This document shows, one piece after another, positions 34,584 through 42,602 of a DNA stretch of 64,000 nt (within the stretch, counting starts at the first letter, position 1; each line of letters begins with the position of its first letter). Made by a program: the position numbers and the translations under genes. This DNA is from Paenibacillus silvae. GTDB lineage: Bacteria > Bacillota > Bacilli > Paenibacillales > Paenibacillaceae. The stretch is from contig NZ_BMFU01000003.1 of the NCBI RefSeq assembly GCF_014639235.1, forward strand, positions 558,001-622,000, written 5' to 3'. The notes beneath the pieces were generated by a model. It searched no databases. It was not told the origin of the DNA and saw only the letters and a program-made list of their open reading frames with translations.

Positions 34584-34832
34584 CCATGCCCTGCGGCATG
34601 GGAGAGGTTCGCGAACTCCCTCTACAAGACTGGACCAGTTTACGGGCATATTGCTTTTAGGTTAAGGTCAGCTTACAGTCTTGCGTACAGCTCTCTGCGT
34701 TCAGATGTTACACAGACCGGCTTCAAACAACTATTGAAGTGCTGTGTATGTTTGACACGGTGTACGTAAAAAACTAAGGACATTTTCTTATTGCAGCTTT
34801 TTTGAAGCTGTCATTGAGAAGGTGTGTTTTTT
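34584..34832 (+). promoter_or_regulatory. Structured leader of queC with attenuator; preQ1-I-like elements
   Basis: Elements in order: hairpin CCATGCC/GGCATGG (34584-34601); AGAGGTTC...CTCCCTCTA (34603-34624), like the P1/L1 part of a preQ1-I aptamer; about 140 nt holding further pairing (TTGCGTACA at 34681 with TGTACGTAA at 34761); TAAAAAACTAAGGA (34767-34780), identical to the 3' tail of the B. subtilis preQ1-I aptamer; then an intrinsic terminator (stem 34780-34826, TTTTTT to 34832). A -10 like TATACT lies at 34552. Feedback on queuosine precursor synthesis is expected, but the halves do not form the standard 34-nt fold, and the loop lacks the usual complement to CTA. Confidence 0.6.
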
Positions 34833-34921
34833 GATGGATGCCAGTTCATGAGCTTCTCTGTTCTTCCGACATTCCTTGCTGCCATGCAGGGGTGATCTCA
34901 AGAAGATGGAGAGGTTTTTTT

Positions 34922-35614
34922 ATGTTGAACGAAGAAAAAGCTGTCGTTGTATTCAGCGGCGGACAGGACAGTACAACTTGTTTGTTCTGGGCGAAGAAGC
35001 AATTCGCCGAAGTAGAAGTCGTTACTTTTGATTATGGTCAGCGCCATAAACTCGAGATTGAGTGTGCCGCAGCCATTGCCAAGGATCTGGGCGTACAGCA
35101 AACGGTACTCGATATGAGCCTGCTGAACCAGCTTGCTCCTAATGCACTCACACGTTCCGATGTGGAGATTACACATGAGGAAGGCGAGCTGCCAAGCACC
35201 TTCGTGGATGGTCGGAACCTGCTATTCCTTAGCTTTGCAGCTATTCTGGCCAAACAAAAAGGCGCCCGTCACCTGGTTACAGGTGTATGTGAGACAGACT
35301 TCAGCGGATATCCCGATTGCCGGGATTCATTTGTGAAGTCGATGAACGTGACCCTTAATCTGTCGATGGATTATCCTTTCGTTATTCATACTCCATTGAT
35401 GTGGCTGGATAAAGCTGCGACATGGAAAATGGCTGATGAGCTCGGCGCTTTTGATTATGTACGCGAACGTACACTTACCTGTTATAACGGTGTTATTGGT
35501 GACGGATGCGGTGAATGCCCTGCCTGCAAGCTGCGCAAAGCAGGACTGGATCGCTACGTACAGGAACGGACGACTGCCCTGGAAGCAGCGCCCTCAACTG
35601 GAGTGGATGCATGA
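34922..35614 (+). CDS. queC: 7-cyano-7-deazaguanine synthase QueC
   Basis: 230 aa. Converts 7-carboxy-7-deazaguanine to preQ0 with ATP and ammonia, in queuosine biosynthesis. The PP-loop is at residues 9-17 (VVFSGGQDS). Other motifs are TFDYGQRHKLE, STFVDGRNLLFLSFAA and GVCETDFSGYPDCR. The zinc site is the C-terminal CYNGVIGDGCGECPACKLRK. The ATG at 34922 follows GGAGAGG; a longer frame upstream would cover the leader. First gene of queCDEF; its stop overlaps the queD start. Confidence 0.97.
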   Translation: MLNEEKAVVVFSGGQDSTTCLFWAKKQFAEVEVVTFDYGQRHKLEIECAAAIAKDLGVQQTVLDMSLLNQLAPNALTRSDVEITHEEGELPSTFVDGRNLLFLSFAAILAKQKGARHLVTGVCETDFSGYPDCRDSFVKSMNVTLNLSMDYPFVIHTPLMWLDKAATWKMADELGAFDYVRERTLTCYNGVIGDGCGECPACKLRKAGLDRYVQERTTALEAAPSTGVDA

Positions 35615-36105
35615 TGAGAGAACCGGGGACATTTCGGATTGTTGAACGTTTGCAGCGGATCGATCAGGATATTCTGCCCTCACAGCTGAGATATCATCGC
35701 AAACGTGTACTGGTCAGCAAGGAGTTTACATTTGATGCGGCGCATCATCTGCATTGTTATGAAGGCAAGTGCAAAAATCTGCACGGGCATACGTATAAAG
35801 TCATTTTTGGTATCAGCGGTTATCCAGGTGACACCGGGCTGACGGTTGATTTTGGACATATCAAGGATATCTGGAAAAAACGTATTGAAGGTTATCTGGA
35901 TCATCAGTATTTGAACGAAACGCTACCCTTAATGAATACAACGGCTGAAAATATGGTCGTCTGGCTGTTTGAACAGATGGAACAGGCTTTACAGTCCGAG
36001 CCCTACGCGGGACTTACCGACGGCGCTCGGACCGAGTTTGTGCGGCTCTTCGAAACGCCGACCAGTTATGCCGAAGCGAGACGGGAGTGGATGATCGATG
36101 AGTAG
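35611..36105 (+). CDS. queD: 6-carboxytetrahydropterin synthase QueD
   Basis: 164 aa. Converts dihydroneopterin triphosphate to 6-carboxy-tetrahydropterin. Zinc histidines are in FTFDAAHHLHCYEG and NLHGHTYKV, with the catalytic Cys in GKCKN. LTVDFGHIKDIWK and LDHQYLNETLP are family signatures. The start ATG 35611 overlaps the queC stop (ATGATGA) and has CTGGAGTGG upstream. An N-terminal stretch of about 30 residues precedes the fold core. Confidence 0.95.
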   Translation: MMREPGTFRIVERLQRIDQDILPSQLRYHRKRVLVSKEFTFDAAHHLHCYEGKCKNLHGHTYKVIFGISGYPGDTGLTVDFGHIKDIWKKRIEGYLDHQYLNETLPLMNTTAENMVVWLFEQMEQALQSEPYAGLTDGARTEFVRLFETPTSYAEARREWMIDE

Positions 36106-36964
36106 TGCACAGGAGCAGAAGCAGGTCAAAAGCACATTTGCAGTTGACATGCAAGCGGATGTGCTTGCGCAGAACGAGCAGGGTCAGGATATCCTTTCCA
36201 CGCTGGCTACAGATCGACCTCAAGCTCAAGCTAAGGAAGCACGCATCCCTGTCATGGAGGTTTTTGGTCCGACCGTCCAGGGCGAAGGCATGGTGATCGG
36301 ACAGAAAACGATGTTTGTGCGCACCGCGGGATGCGATTACCGCTGCTCCTGGTGCGACTCGGCCTTTACCTGGGACGGCAGTGGCAAGGACCAGATTCGC
36401 ATGCTGACGCCGGAGGCGGTATGGGATGAACTGCGCCGCCTGGGCGGCACACGTTTCTCCCATGTCACCCTCTCCGGCGGCAACCCCGCCCTGCTGCCTT
36501 CGCTGGGCGGGCTGGTTGCCCTGCTGCGGGAGAACGGCGTCCGCACCGCGGTCGAGACGCAGGGCTCACGCTGGCAGTCATGGCTGGCGGACATTGACGA
36601 AGTCACGGTCTCGCCCAAGCCACCCAGCTCGGGCATGGACACCGACTGGGCGGTTCTGGACGATGTGATCGGCCGGCTGGCTGCCGGCAAGGCAGATCGA
36701 AGCCATAGTCTGAAGATCGTGATCTTCGATCAGACAGACCTCGACTATGCCCGCCGTGTGCATGCACGGTATCCGGGCACCGCTTTATTTTTACAAACGG
36801 GGAACCCGGATGTTGCTTCGGCGGATACGCCGGATCTGGCGGCTTCGTTGCTGGAACGTTATGAATGGCTAATTGATCAGGTAAGTGCCTCGGACGATCT
36901 GAACAATGTGCGCGTGCTGCCACAGCTTCATACGCTGGTATGGGGCAATAAACGCGGAGTGTGA
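36098..36964 (+). CDS. queE: 7-carboxy-7-deazaguanine synthase QueE (radical SAM)
   Basis: 288 aa. Ring-contracting radical SAM enzyme of the preQ0 pathway. The cluster motif is CDYRCSWC, after FGPTVQGEGMVIGQK. SAM-binding glycine region TLSGGNPALL; later VSPKPPSSGM. The N-terminal 50 residues before MEVFGPTVQGEG are unlike the family core and may be a later extension; the start at 36098 overlaps queD and has GGGAGTGG upstream, so translation from there is likely. The middle of the gene (about 36400-36700) is clearly richer in G+C than its neighbours. Confidence 0.95.
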   Translation: MSSAQEQKQVKSTFAVDMQADVLAQNEQGQDILSTLATDRPQAQAKEARIPVMEVFGPTVQGEGMVIGQKTMFVRTAGCDYRCSWCDSAFTWDGSGKDQIRMLTPEAVWDELRRLGGTRFSHVTLSGGNPALLPSLGGLVALLRENGVRTAVETQGSRWQSWLADIDEVTVSPKPPSSGMDTDWAVLDDVIGRLAAGKADRSHSLKIVIFDQTDLDYARRVHARYPGTALFLQTGNPDVASADTPDLAASLLERYEWLIDQVSASDDLNNVRVLPQLHTLVWGNKRGV

Positions 36965-37083
36965 CCCCCTTTCCTGTTTCGAACATAACCGTAATACCTC
37001 ACATATCATTGGGACACGTTTTGAAAGAAAGTTATGGGTAGTATGGACGTTATTGCGGTATGGGTGGAATGGAGATTATTGGC

Positions 37084-37122
37084 GGTATGGGTGATATGGG
37101 TGATATGGGTGATATGGGCGGC
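37084..37122. repeat. 9-bp tandem repeat between queE and queF
   Basis: Three units of GATATGGGT (the last GATATGGGC), flanked by partial units. Read in frame it gives (MGD)n inside an open stretch from 37060 to 37224; in another frame it gives WVI repeats. No ribosome site is visible, so coding is doubtful. Confidence 0.5.
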
Positions 37123-37242
37123 ATGATGTATGTTTGCTTTAAGCATTTTCAGAAGAATACAGGCTGTTCTGCCTGTCACTATATATGCAAGATTATTACG
37201 AGGCCTGCGGCTTCGACTGGATAAGAGGAGTGTTTGTACCCT

Positions 37243-37734
37243 ATGAGACAACCTGACGAGATGCAAGATGTAACATTGCTGGGCAACCAGAATGTGAAAT
37301 ATACGTTTGAATATGATCCGGGCATACTGGAAAGCTTTGATAACAAGCACCCGTACCGTGATTATTTTGTCAAATTTAACTGCCCGGAGTTCACCAGCCT
37401 GTGCCCGATTACGGGTCAGCCGGACTTTGCAACGATCTACATCAGCTATATTCCCGATATCAAAATGGTCGAAAGCAAGTCACTCAAGCTGTACCTGTTC
37501 AGCTTCCGCAACCATGGTGATTTTCACGAGGACTGCGTGAACATTATTATGAACGACCTAATCAAGCTGATGGACCCGCGCTTCATCGAAGTCTGGGGCA
37601 AATTCACCCCGCGCGGCGGCATCTCCATCGACCCGTACACCAACTACGGCAAGCCCGGAACGAAGTACGAGCAGATGGCTGAACACCGCATGATGAACCA
37701 CGATATGAACCCGGAGACGATTGATAATCGTTGA
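37243..37734 (+). CDS. queF: NADPH-dependent 7-cyano-7-deazaguanine reductase QueF
   Basis: 163 aa, the short (unimodular) QueF form. Reduces preQ0 to preQ1. Catalytic Cys and the signature are in FTSLCPITGQPDFATIYISY; substrate loop ESKSLKLYLFSFRNHGDFHE; NADPH region GGISIDPYTNYG. ATG 37243 has AGAGGAG 12 nt upstream. Last gene of the operon, followed by a clear terminator. With QueC, D and E it completes synthesis of preQ1 from the pterin precursor. Confidence 0.96.
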   Translation: MRQPDEMQDVTLLGNQNVKYTFEYDPGILESFDNKHPYRDYFVKFNCPEFTSLCPITGQPDFATIYISYIPDIKMVESKSLKLYLFSFRNHGDFHEDCVNIIMNDLIKLMDPRFIEVWGKFTPRGGISIDPYTNYGKPGTKYEQMAEHRMMNHDMNPETIDNR

Positions 37735-37745
37735 TCCAAAATTAT

Positions 37746-37785
37746 AAAAACGGGACTCTTCCAAACATGAAGTAGCCCCGTTTTT
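37746..37785 (+). terminator. Intrinsic terminator of the que operon
   Basis: AAAAACGGG ... CCCGTTTTT stem with a TTTTT tail, 11 nt after the queF stop. Confidence 0.85.
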
Positions 37786-37920
37786 CCATTATTGATAATG
37801 ATAGACCTCACCTGTTTCTACCAAAATTTCCGTCCAGACCAATTGACAATGGTATGGAATTGGTGAAAAGCCAGCATTGTACATGTGGAGTTTTGGGAAA
37901 TGTTGTGATAAACTATAGTC

Positions 37921-38060
37921 AACAAGGATAAAATAAACAGAGTAAGGATGCGTCAACATCCTCACTCTTTTACAACAGCCGCTTTCAAGGGCGGTGGCTG
38001 TAATCGGTAATTGAAATAGACCATTACCTTAGTCGGGGCGGTCTATTTCTTTTTGTTTTG
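37921..38060 (+). ncRNA. Candidate RNA antitoxin opposed to the small toxin gene
   Basis: Three hairpins in series: GAGTAAGGATG/CATCCTCACTC (37940-37967), ACAGCC/GGCTGT (37975-38001), and a terminator GAAATAGACC/GGTCTATTTC (38013-38049) followed by TTTTTGTTTTG. The terminator lies over the 3' end of the toxin gene on the other strand, so the two transcripts would overlap tail to tail, as in TxpA/RatA and BsrG/SR4. A TATAGT -10-like box is at 37914; the -35 is weak. The transcript itself is inferred. Confidence 0.5.
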
Positions 38061-38165
38061 ACTATTCAATGCAATGACGATTGTTACGACCAGTCCAATC
38101 AAGGTTACTGTAAACCCCGCAAAACTGATCATTAGCGTCAGTACATCTTTTATCTCCACAGGCAT
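38043..38165 (-). CDS. Holin-like small toxin (type I TA, TxpA/BsrG/Hol_Tox-like)
   Basis: 40 aa: MPVEIKDVLTLMISFAGFTV, then a hydrophobic stretch ending in the polar tail NSQNKKK. One membrane helix, short basic C-terminus and the pattern V..L.LMI.F..F...LI match the putative holin-like toxins of Firmicutes. The ribosome site AAGGAGGTG is very strong. These peptides damage the membrane when not silenced by an antisense RNA. A structured RNA candidate is on the opposite strand across the gene's 3' end. Homology is judged by eye. Confidence 0.68.
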   Translation of the reverse strand: MPVEIKDVLTLMISFAGFTVTLIGLVVTIVIALNSQNKKK

Positions 38166-38186
38166 CACCTCCTTACACAGGAGACC

Positions 38187-38348
38187 AGGGCGTATCTTGA
38201 AAACTACTGAAGTGCATCTTTTACCGCCTTTTCGCCCCCTGCTGCGTCACTTTCCCTTGACGTGCCCCGGCACGCCTGCGGAAAACTTCCTGGCTTGGAA
38301 CGAAAATTCAGCAAAATCTGCTTCCTTCAGCGTTTTCAGACACGCCCT
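38187..38348. repeat. MITE-like element, 162 bp
   Basis: Ends AGGGCGTATCTTGAAAAC and GTTTTCAGACACGCCCT form an imperfect terminal inverted repeat of about 17 bp. GGGCGTGTCTGAAAAC-type ends occur on some insertion sequences, so this may be a non-autonomous derivative. No transposase inside. It lies between the toxin gene and fsr, just upstream of the toxin's ribosome site. Confidence 0.6.
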
Positions 38349-38508
38349 AGCCGACCACCCATTCAAGCCATTCTGTTGTTTCAACTTTCTCCCCTGTTCC
38401 CCTTGTCGCTTCATGCAATCTATCCTATTATGTAACAATATGCTTAATTGCATAGAATCTAACATCAGGCGCTGATCCCTCGTGACCGCGACCAAAGGAG
38501 AACTGATT

Positions 38509-39783
38509 ATGTCCACTCAAACCACTTTAGCCAAGGATGCCGCTGCGCATTCCAAGGCCCCGACCGGATTGGATGCCCAAGGCACCGTATACCGGATTCT
38601 TATTGCCATCAGTCTGGTGCATCTGTTCAATGATTCTATTCAGTCTGTGATTCCGGCGATTTTTCCCATTTTAAAAGATTCCATGCACCTGACCTATACC
38701 CAGATTGGCTGGATTGCGTTTGCGATTAACTTCACCGCATCCATTATGCAGCCGGTCGTTGGCTGGTTTGCTGATAAAAAACCGACCCCGGCGATTCTTC
38801 CGGTTGGCATGGGTTTTACGTTCACTGGCATGCTGCTGTTAGCCTTTGCTGACAGCTATGTAATGGTGCTCATCTCCGTCATATTTGTTGGTCTTGGCTC
38901 TGCTGCTTTCCATCCAGAAGGCTCACGCGTATCTCACATGGCTGCCGGCCCTCGCCGCGGGCTCGCTCAATCCATCTTTCAGGTAGGCGGCAATGCAGGG
39001 CAATCCCTTGCTCCGCTGCTGACACGCTGGATTTTCATCCCGTTTGGTCTGTTCGGAGCGATCGGCTTCACCGGAATTGCAGCGATGGGCATCGCCGTTC
39101 AGCTTTATGTTGCACGGTGGTATGGAAAAATGCTGCAATCCGGTACATACCTGCGTAAACAGGCAGCTGCCCGCCGAGCTCCCAATCCGGCCCTGCGTAA
39201 GAAGATTGCCGCGGCGATTACGATTTTAATCCTGCTTGTATTTGTTCGTTCCTGGTACGTTTCATTGATCGGCAGCTTCTATGCATTTAACCTGAAGGAA
39301 GCCTTTGCATTGTCTACAGAGGACGCGCAGATTTATATTTTCCTGTTTCTCGCTGCTGGCGCACTGGGTACGTTCTTTGGCGGTCCGCTCGCGGATCGCT
39401 TCGGTAAACGTAACATGATCTTCCTATCGATGGCTGGAGCCGCACCGCTGGCGCTGCTGCTGCCTTATGCCAATCTGTTCTGGACGGGCGTGCTGCTGAC
39501 GATTATCGGCTTTATTATGTTATCCAGCTTCTCGGTAACGGTAGTATATGCCCAGATGCTCATTCCCGGCAAAATCGGAACCGTCTCGGGTCTTATCACA
39601 GGCCTCGCATTCGGAATGGGCGGCATAGGAGCGCTCGTGCTAGGCAACTGGATCGATGCCATTGGCGTATCACCTGTAATGCAGCTGTGCAGCTTCCTGC
39701 CGCTCATCGGCATTTTCACATTTCTGCTGCCATCCGATAAGCTGCTCCATCGCTGGGCACAGGAAAACGGTAGCGAGGAGTAA
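38509..39783 (+). CDS. fsr: MFS efflux transporter, fosmidomycin-resistance (Fsr) type
   Basis: 424 aa, 12 membrane helices. Fsr-like features are the N-terminal LVHLFNDSIQSVIPAIFPIL, GWFADKKPTPAILP between helices 2 and 3, the loop SAAFHPEGSRVSHMAAGPRRGLAQSIFQVGGNAGQSLAPL, and GGPLADRFGKRNM in the second half. It probably exports a drug-like compound by proton antiport. ATG 38509 follows AAAGGAG. The last 105 bp reappear at 47153-47257. Confidence 0.9.
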   Translation: MSTQTTLAKDAAAHSKAPTGLDAQGTVYRILIAISLVHLFNDSIQSVIPAIFPILKDSMHLTYTQIGWIAFAINFTASIMQPVVGWFADKKPTPAILPVGMGFTFTGMLLLAFADSYVMVLISVIFVGLGSAAFHPEGSRVSHMAAGPRRGLAQSIFQVGGNAGQSLAPLLTRWIFIPFGLFGAIGFTGIAAMGIAVQLYVARWYGKMLQSGTYLRKQAAARRAPNPALRKKIAAAITILILLVFVRSWYVSLIGSFYAFNLKEAFALSTEDAQIYIFLFLAAGALGTFFGGPLADRFGKRNMIFLSMAGAAPLALLLPYANLFWTGVLLTIIGFIMLSSFSVTVVYAQMLIPGKIGTVSGLITGLAFGMGGIGALVLGNWIDAIGVSPVMQLCSFLPLIGIFTFLLPSDKLLHRWAQENGSEE

Positions 39784-39820
39784 TTTAAACAGTGCATTTG
39801 CCACTGAATAAAACGACAAA

Positions 39821-39921
39821 AAGGTTCCTGCTTGTACTGTTTAACCAGACGAGCAGGAACCTTCTTCTTCTTCTTCCTCTTCTTCTTTTTTTCTTTTCTC
39901 TTTTCTCTTTTCTCCTTCTCC
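39821..39921 (+). terminator. fsr terminator with long polypyrimidine tail
   Basis: AAGGTTCCTGCT/AGCAGGAACCTT (39821-39863), then almost 60 nt of only C and T (CTTCTTCTTC, CTTTTCTCTTTTCTC). The tail is much longer than a normal terminator needs. Confidence 0.8.
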
Positions 39922-39933
39922 TATTATCTCAGT

Positions 39934-41334
39934 CTAACCTGTTTTTTGTCTGCTCCAGCCTCGCAGCCCTGTCAGAATAAGCACGACAAACAGAACGGCA
40001 AAACAATCAAATGCTCTCTGCAAGCCAAACCACTGGGTCATCAAACCCAGACCAACAGCAGGTAACACAACGCCAAGATATGTTCCTACATAAAATAAAG
40101 ATAGTACATCTGCACGCCACTCATCCGAGGTCGTTTCATTCACAAGGGCCAGGCTTCCTGCATAGAGCGGTCCATACCCCATGCCTACGCAAACAATAGA
40201 CGCACACAAGCAAATCATTGACCCGGTGTGCACCGTCACTACCAACAGCAGCAGCCCTGCTCCGATCAGCAGTGTCCCGAATAAACCCATGCTGCGAAGC
40301 TTCCAGCGTGCACTTTTGAATTGAGCCAGTGCAGCAATAATTAATACGATAGCCACAATAAGCCCGGACAGGACATAGCTTGTTTGTCCGATCCACTCAT
40401 TCAAATACATCGGAATTGTCGAGCCATACAAGCTTGTAATCCCCCATGCTACAAATGATGAAAGCACAGCAACACTGAATGTTTTTGTTCCCGAGCGCGG
40501 AAGGGTCGGCATATGAAGCCTGTATCCAGAAGTTCTGCCGGATAATTCAGCACGGGAGCTTATGAGACAGAGGAGTCCTGGGATCATAAGCAATAAATGC
40601 ACGACGTAAGGGAGCTGTGCCGGATACGGCGCATATTGTGCCAATATGCCGCCCATCATTGGCCCTAGCGCATTTCCTGCAGTCACAGCGATAGCACCAA
40701 CCATTGCGGCCTGCCTTCGATCCTGCCTCGGATGCAGCTGGGTCAGAGCAGCAACAGTAACTCCGTTGAATATGCCTACGGATATCCCCTGCAGAACTCT
40801 GGCAATCACGAGCATCGGATAACTCGTAGCAAAAAGCAGACAGAGTGTGCCTGCCATCGCGATGATCAAGCCGGGCACAAGAAACCGGCGAAAGCCCCCA
40901 CCGGATAACAACTGCCCAGTGATTATGATTGTCGGAATAAGAGCAATCGCATAAGCAGCAAAAGCAATGGATAGCATCCCGGGTGTGAGATGCCACTGCT
41001 GCTTGTATATCGCATAGATGGGTGAAACAAGATTAAGACCCATCACTGCGATAAACAGACCATATGCGGCTGACCAATAGGAGAAACGCTTCGAGCGTGT
41101 GCGCACCTTGTCCAGCCGGATGACATCCGGTAGCTGCTGTAAGGAATACGAGATTCTCTCCACGCCTTCATCATCCAGTTCAGCTTGAATGCGTACGCGG
41201 GACACATGCCGATCTCGCGATCTTACCGTGGCAATATTGTCAATATTGATCCCTAAACTAGCAAACAAATTGGATATGCGAGCCAGCACTCCGGGATGAT
41301 TGCTCACCGTCACCGACAAGACACACTCCCTCAT
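39934..41334 (-). CDS. MFS transporter with N-terminal IlvN-type ACT domain (fusion)
   Basis: 466 aa. Residues about 1-76 are an ACT domain of acetolactate-synthase small-subunit type: LSVTVSNHPGVLARISNLFA, GINIDNIATVRSRDRHVSRV, then an alpha/beta end (LQQLPDVIRLDKV). Residues about 85-460 are a 12-helix major facilitator: GLNLVSPIYAIYKQQWHLTP, RFLVPGLIIAMAG, MVIARVLQGISVGIFNGVTV, GNALGPMMGG. IlvN ACT domains bind valine; here one would sit in the cytoplasm attached to a transporter and could gate it by amino-acid level. The gene ends an operon with a permease, an amidohydrolase and leucine dehydrogenase. Ribosome site AAAGGAGGGG. No stop or shift separates the domains. Confidence 0.88.
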   Translation of the reverse strand: MRECVLSVTVSNHPGVLARISNLFASLGINIDNIATVRSRDRHVSRVRIQAELDDEGVERISYSLQQLPDVIRLDKVRTRSKRFSYWSAAYGLFIAVMGLNLVSPIYAIYKQQWHLTPGMLSIAFAAYAIALIPTIIITGQLLSGGGFRRFLVPGLIIAMAGTLCLLFATSYPMLVIARVLQGISVGIFNGVTVAALTQLHPRQDRRQAAMVGAIAVTAGNALGPMMGGILAQYAPYPAQLPYVVHLLLMIPGLLCLISSRAELSGRTSGYRLHMPTLPRSGTKTFSVAVLSSFVAWGITSLYGSTIPMYLNEWIGQTSYVLSGLIVAIVLIIAALAQFKSARWKLRSMGLFGTLLIGAGLLLLVVTVHTGSMICLCASIVCVGMGYGPLYAGSLALVNETTSDEWRADVLSLFYVGTYLGVVLPAVGLGLMTQWFGLQRAFDCFAVLFVVLILTGLRGWSRQKTG

Positions 41335-41387
41335 GGTTCCCCTCCTTTAGATATCGTAACAGAATATGGATTGTTTGCTTTGGCGGT

Positions 41388-42554
41388 CTACAGCGTATTC
41401 ACCAGAATCGAGGCAACAACGATAGAAGCCGTGGTTACGGTAGTAAAGCCGCCAACAAGCATCGGCGTGAGTATTTCATCCAGAATGACTTTACGTTCTT
41501 GCTCATCTTCTGTAACCGAGCGGCTAACTTCCTCGCAAATGATATAATCTCCGGGAAAACCAAACATGGCTGTCAATGCCACAGGAATGCCTTTGAGCGG
41601 GTCCCACTTGAGCATCTTGGAAGCCACAAAGCCACCAATAATGATACCTACTGCCGCGATTACAATGATCAGCAGTACAGGGCCCAGGGACTGGATCAGT
41701 GCATCATACGTCACTCCGCCTGCACTGGACATAACTACAACGATCAAACCTACCATAGCTGCCCCGGTTGTGCCTGCCTTGTCCATGATACGAGCCGGGA
41801 ATATGCCTGCCATATGCCCCAGAATACCCAACAGCAATGCCCAGATACTGTAGTTGATCGAAGTCAGACTGTTCAAAAGCACAGCCAGGCTCCCTGCCAG
41901 AAAGAGCAGGAACAGCAAAATGGGTGGCGTCTGAAAGCGACTCGGAAGCAATGATTTGGTTGTGTTGACTGCATGAGGATCAGCACTTCCAACGACCGAT
42001 TTATTTTCAAAAAAACCTTGCCCCTTCATCTTTAACACATAGCGACGTAGCAGATTGGTTGCAATAGGCATACCGAATAGAGAGTGAATCGCCATAATGA
42101 CGGCTGGGATTGTAATCAGATATGCAAGATTTAATTCCTGGAGCTTCTGCGTTGTAATCAGGTAAGACAAAATTCCACCTACAACCGGACTTGCTCCCGA
42201 TACCGCAACAGCATATCCATAGATCGGTGAAACGATTAACAGAATGAGTACTGTTCCCGTTATCGTCGCAATGAGCGAGATCAGTATGGCTTTGTACTGC
42301 GATCGTATCAGTTTAATCGGAATCAGGGTTCCCATATGAACCACAAGCGGTGCAACCATCAGGCTTCCGAAAGCGGTCAAGGCAGAGGTTTTGACGATAC
42401 CTTCCGGGAAAAATCCAGCCCAGCTCAGCAGCAGGAATCCAACCAGAATAATGAGTAGCGAAGGAATACGTGCTCTGGACCATATTGAAACTAATTCACC
42501 TACGGCCAGAAGAAGAAGTAAAATAGCGGCTATAAAAATCGGCTGACTGAACAT
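41388..42554 (-). CDS. Polytopic membrane transporter, GltS-like
   Basis: 388 aa with about ten membrane helices and a hydrophilic central loop (KGQGFFENKSVVGSADPHAVN). Two-fold pseudo-symmetry is visible, with GGILSYLITTQK in the first half and GFPGDYIICEEVSRSVTEDE in the second. It resembles sodium/glutamate-symporter-like permeases, but I cannot fix the substrate. Position between the amidohydrolase and the ACT-MFS genes suggests import of a peptide or amino-acid derivative. Ribosome site GGGGGAATCC. Confidence 0.65.
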   Translation of the reverse strand: MFSQPIFIAAILLLLLAVGELVSIWSRARIPSLLIILVGFLLLSWAGFFPEGIVKTSALTAFGSLMVAPLVVHMGTLIPIKLIRSQYKAILISLIATITGTVLILLIVSPIYGYAVAVSGASPVVGGILSYLITTQKLQELNLAYLITIPAVIMAIHSLFGMPIATNLLRRYVLKMKGQGFFENKSVVGSADPHAVNTTKSLLPSRFQTPPILLFLLFLAGSLAVLLNSLTSINYSIWALLLGILGHMAGIFPARIMDKAGTTGAAMVGLIVVVMSSAGGVTYDALIQSLGPVLLIIVIAAVGIIIGGFVASKMLKWDPLKGIPVALTAMFGFPGDYIICEEVSRSVTEDEQERKVILDEILTPMLVGGFTTVTTASIVVASILVNTL

Positions 42555-42602
42555 ATGGATTCCCCCGTTCTCATGTAAAAAATGCAGTGACTCGTTTTTA
42601 CA

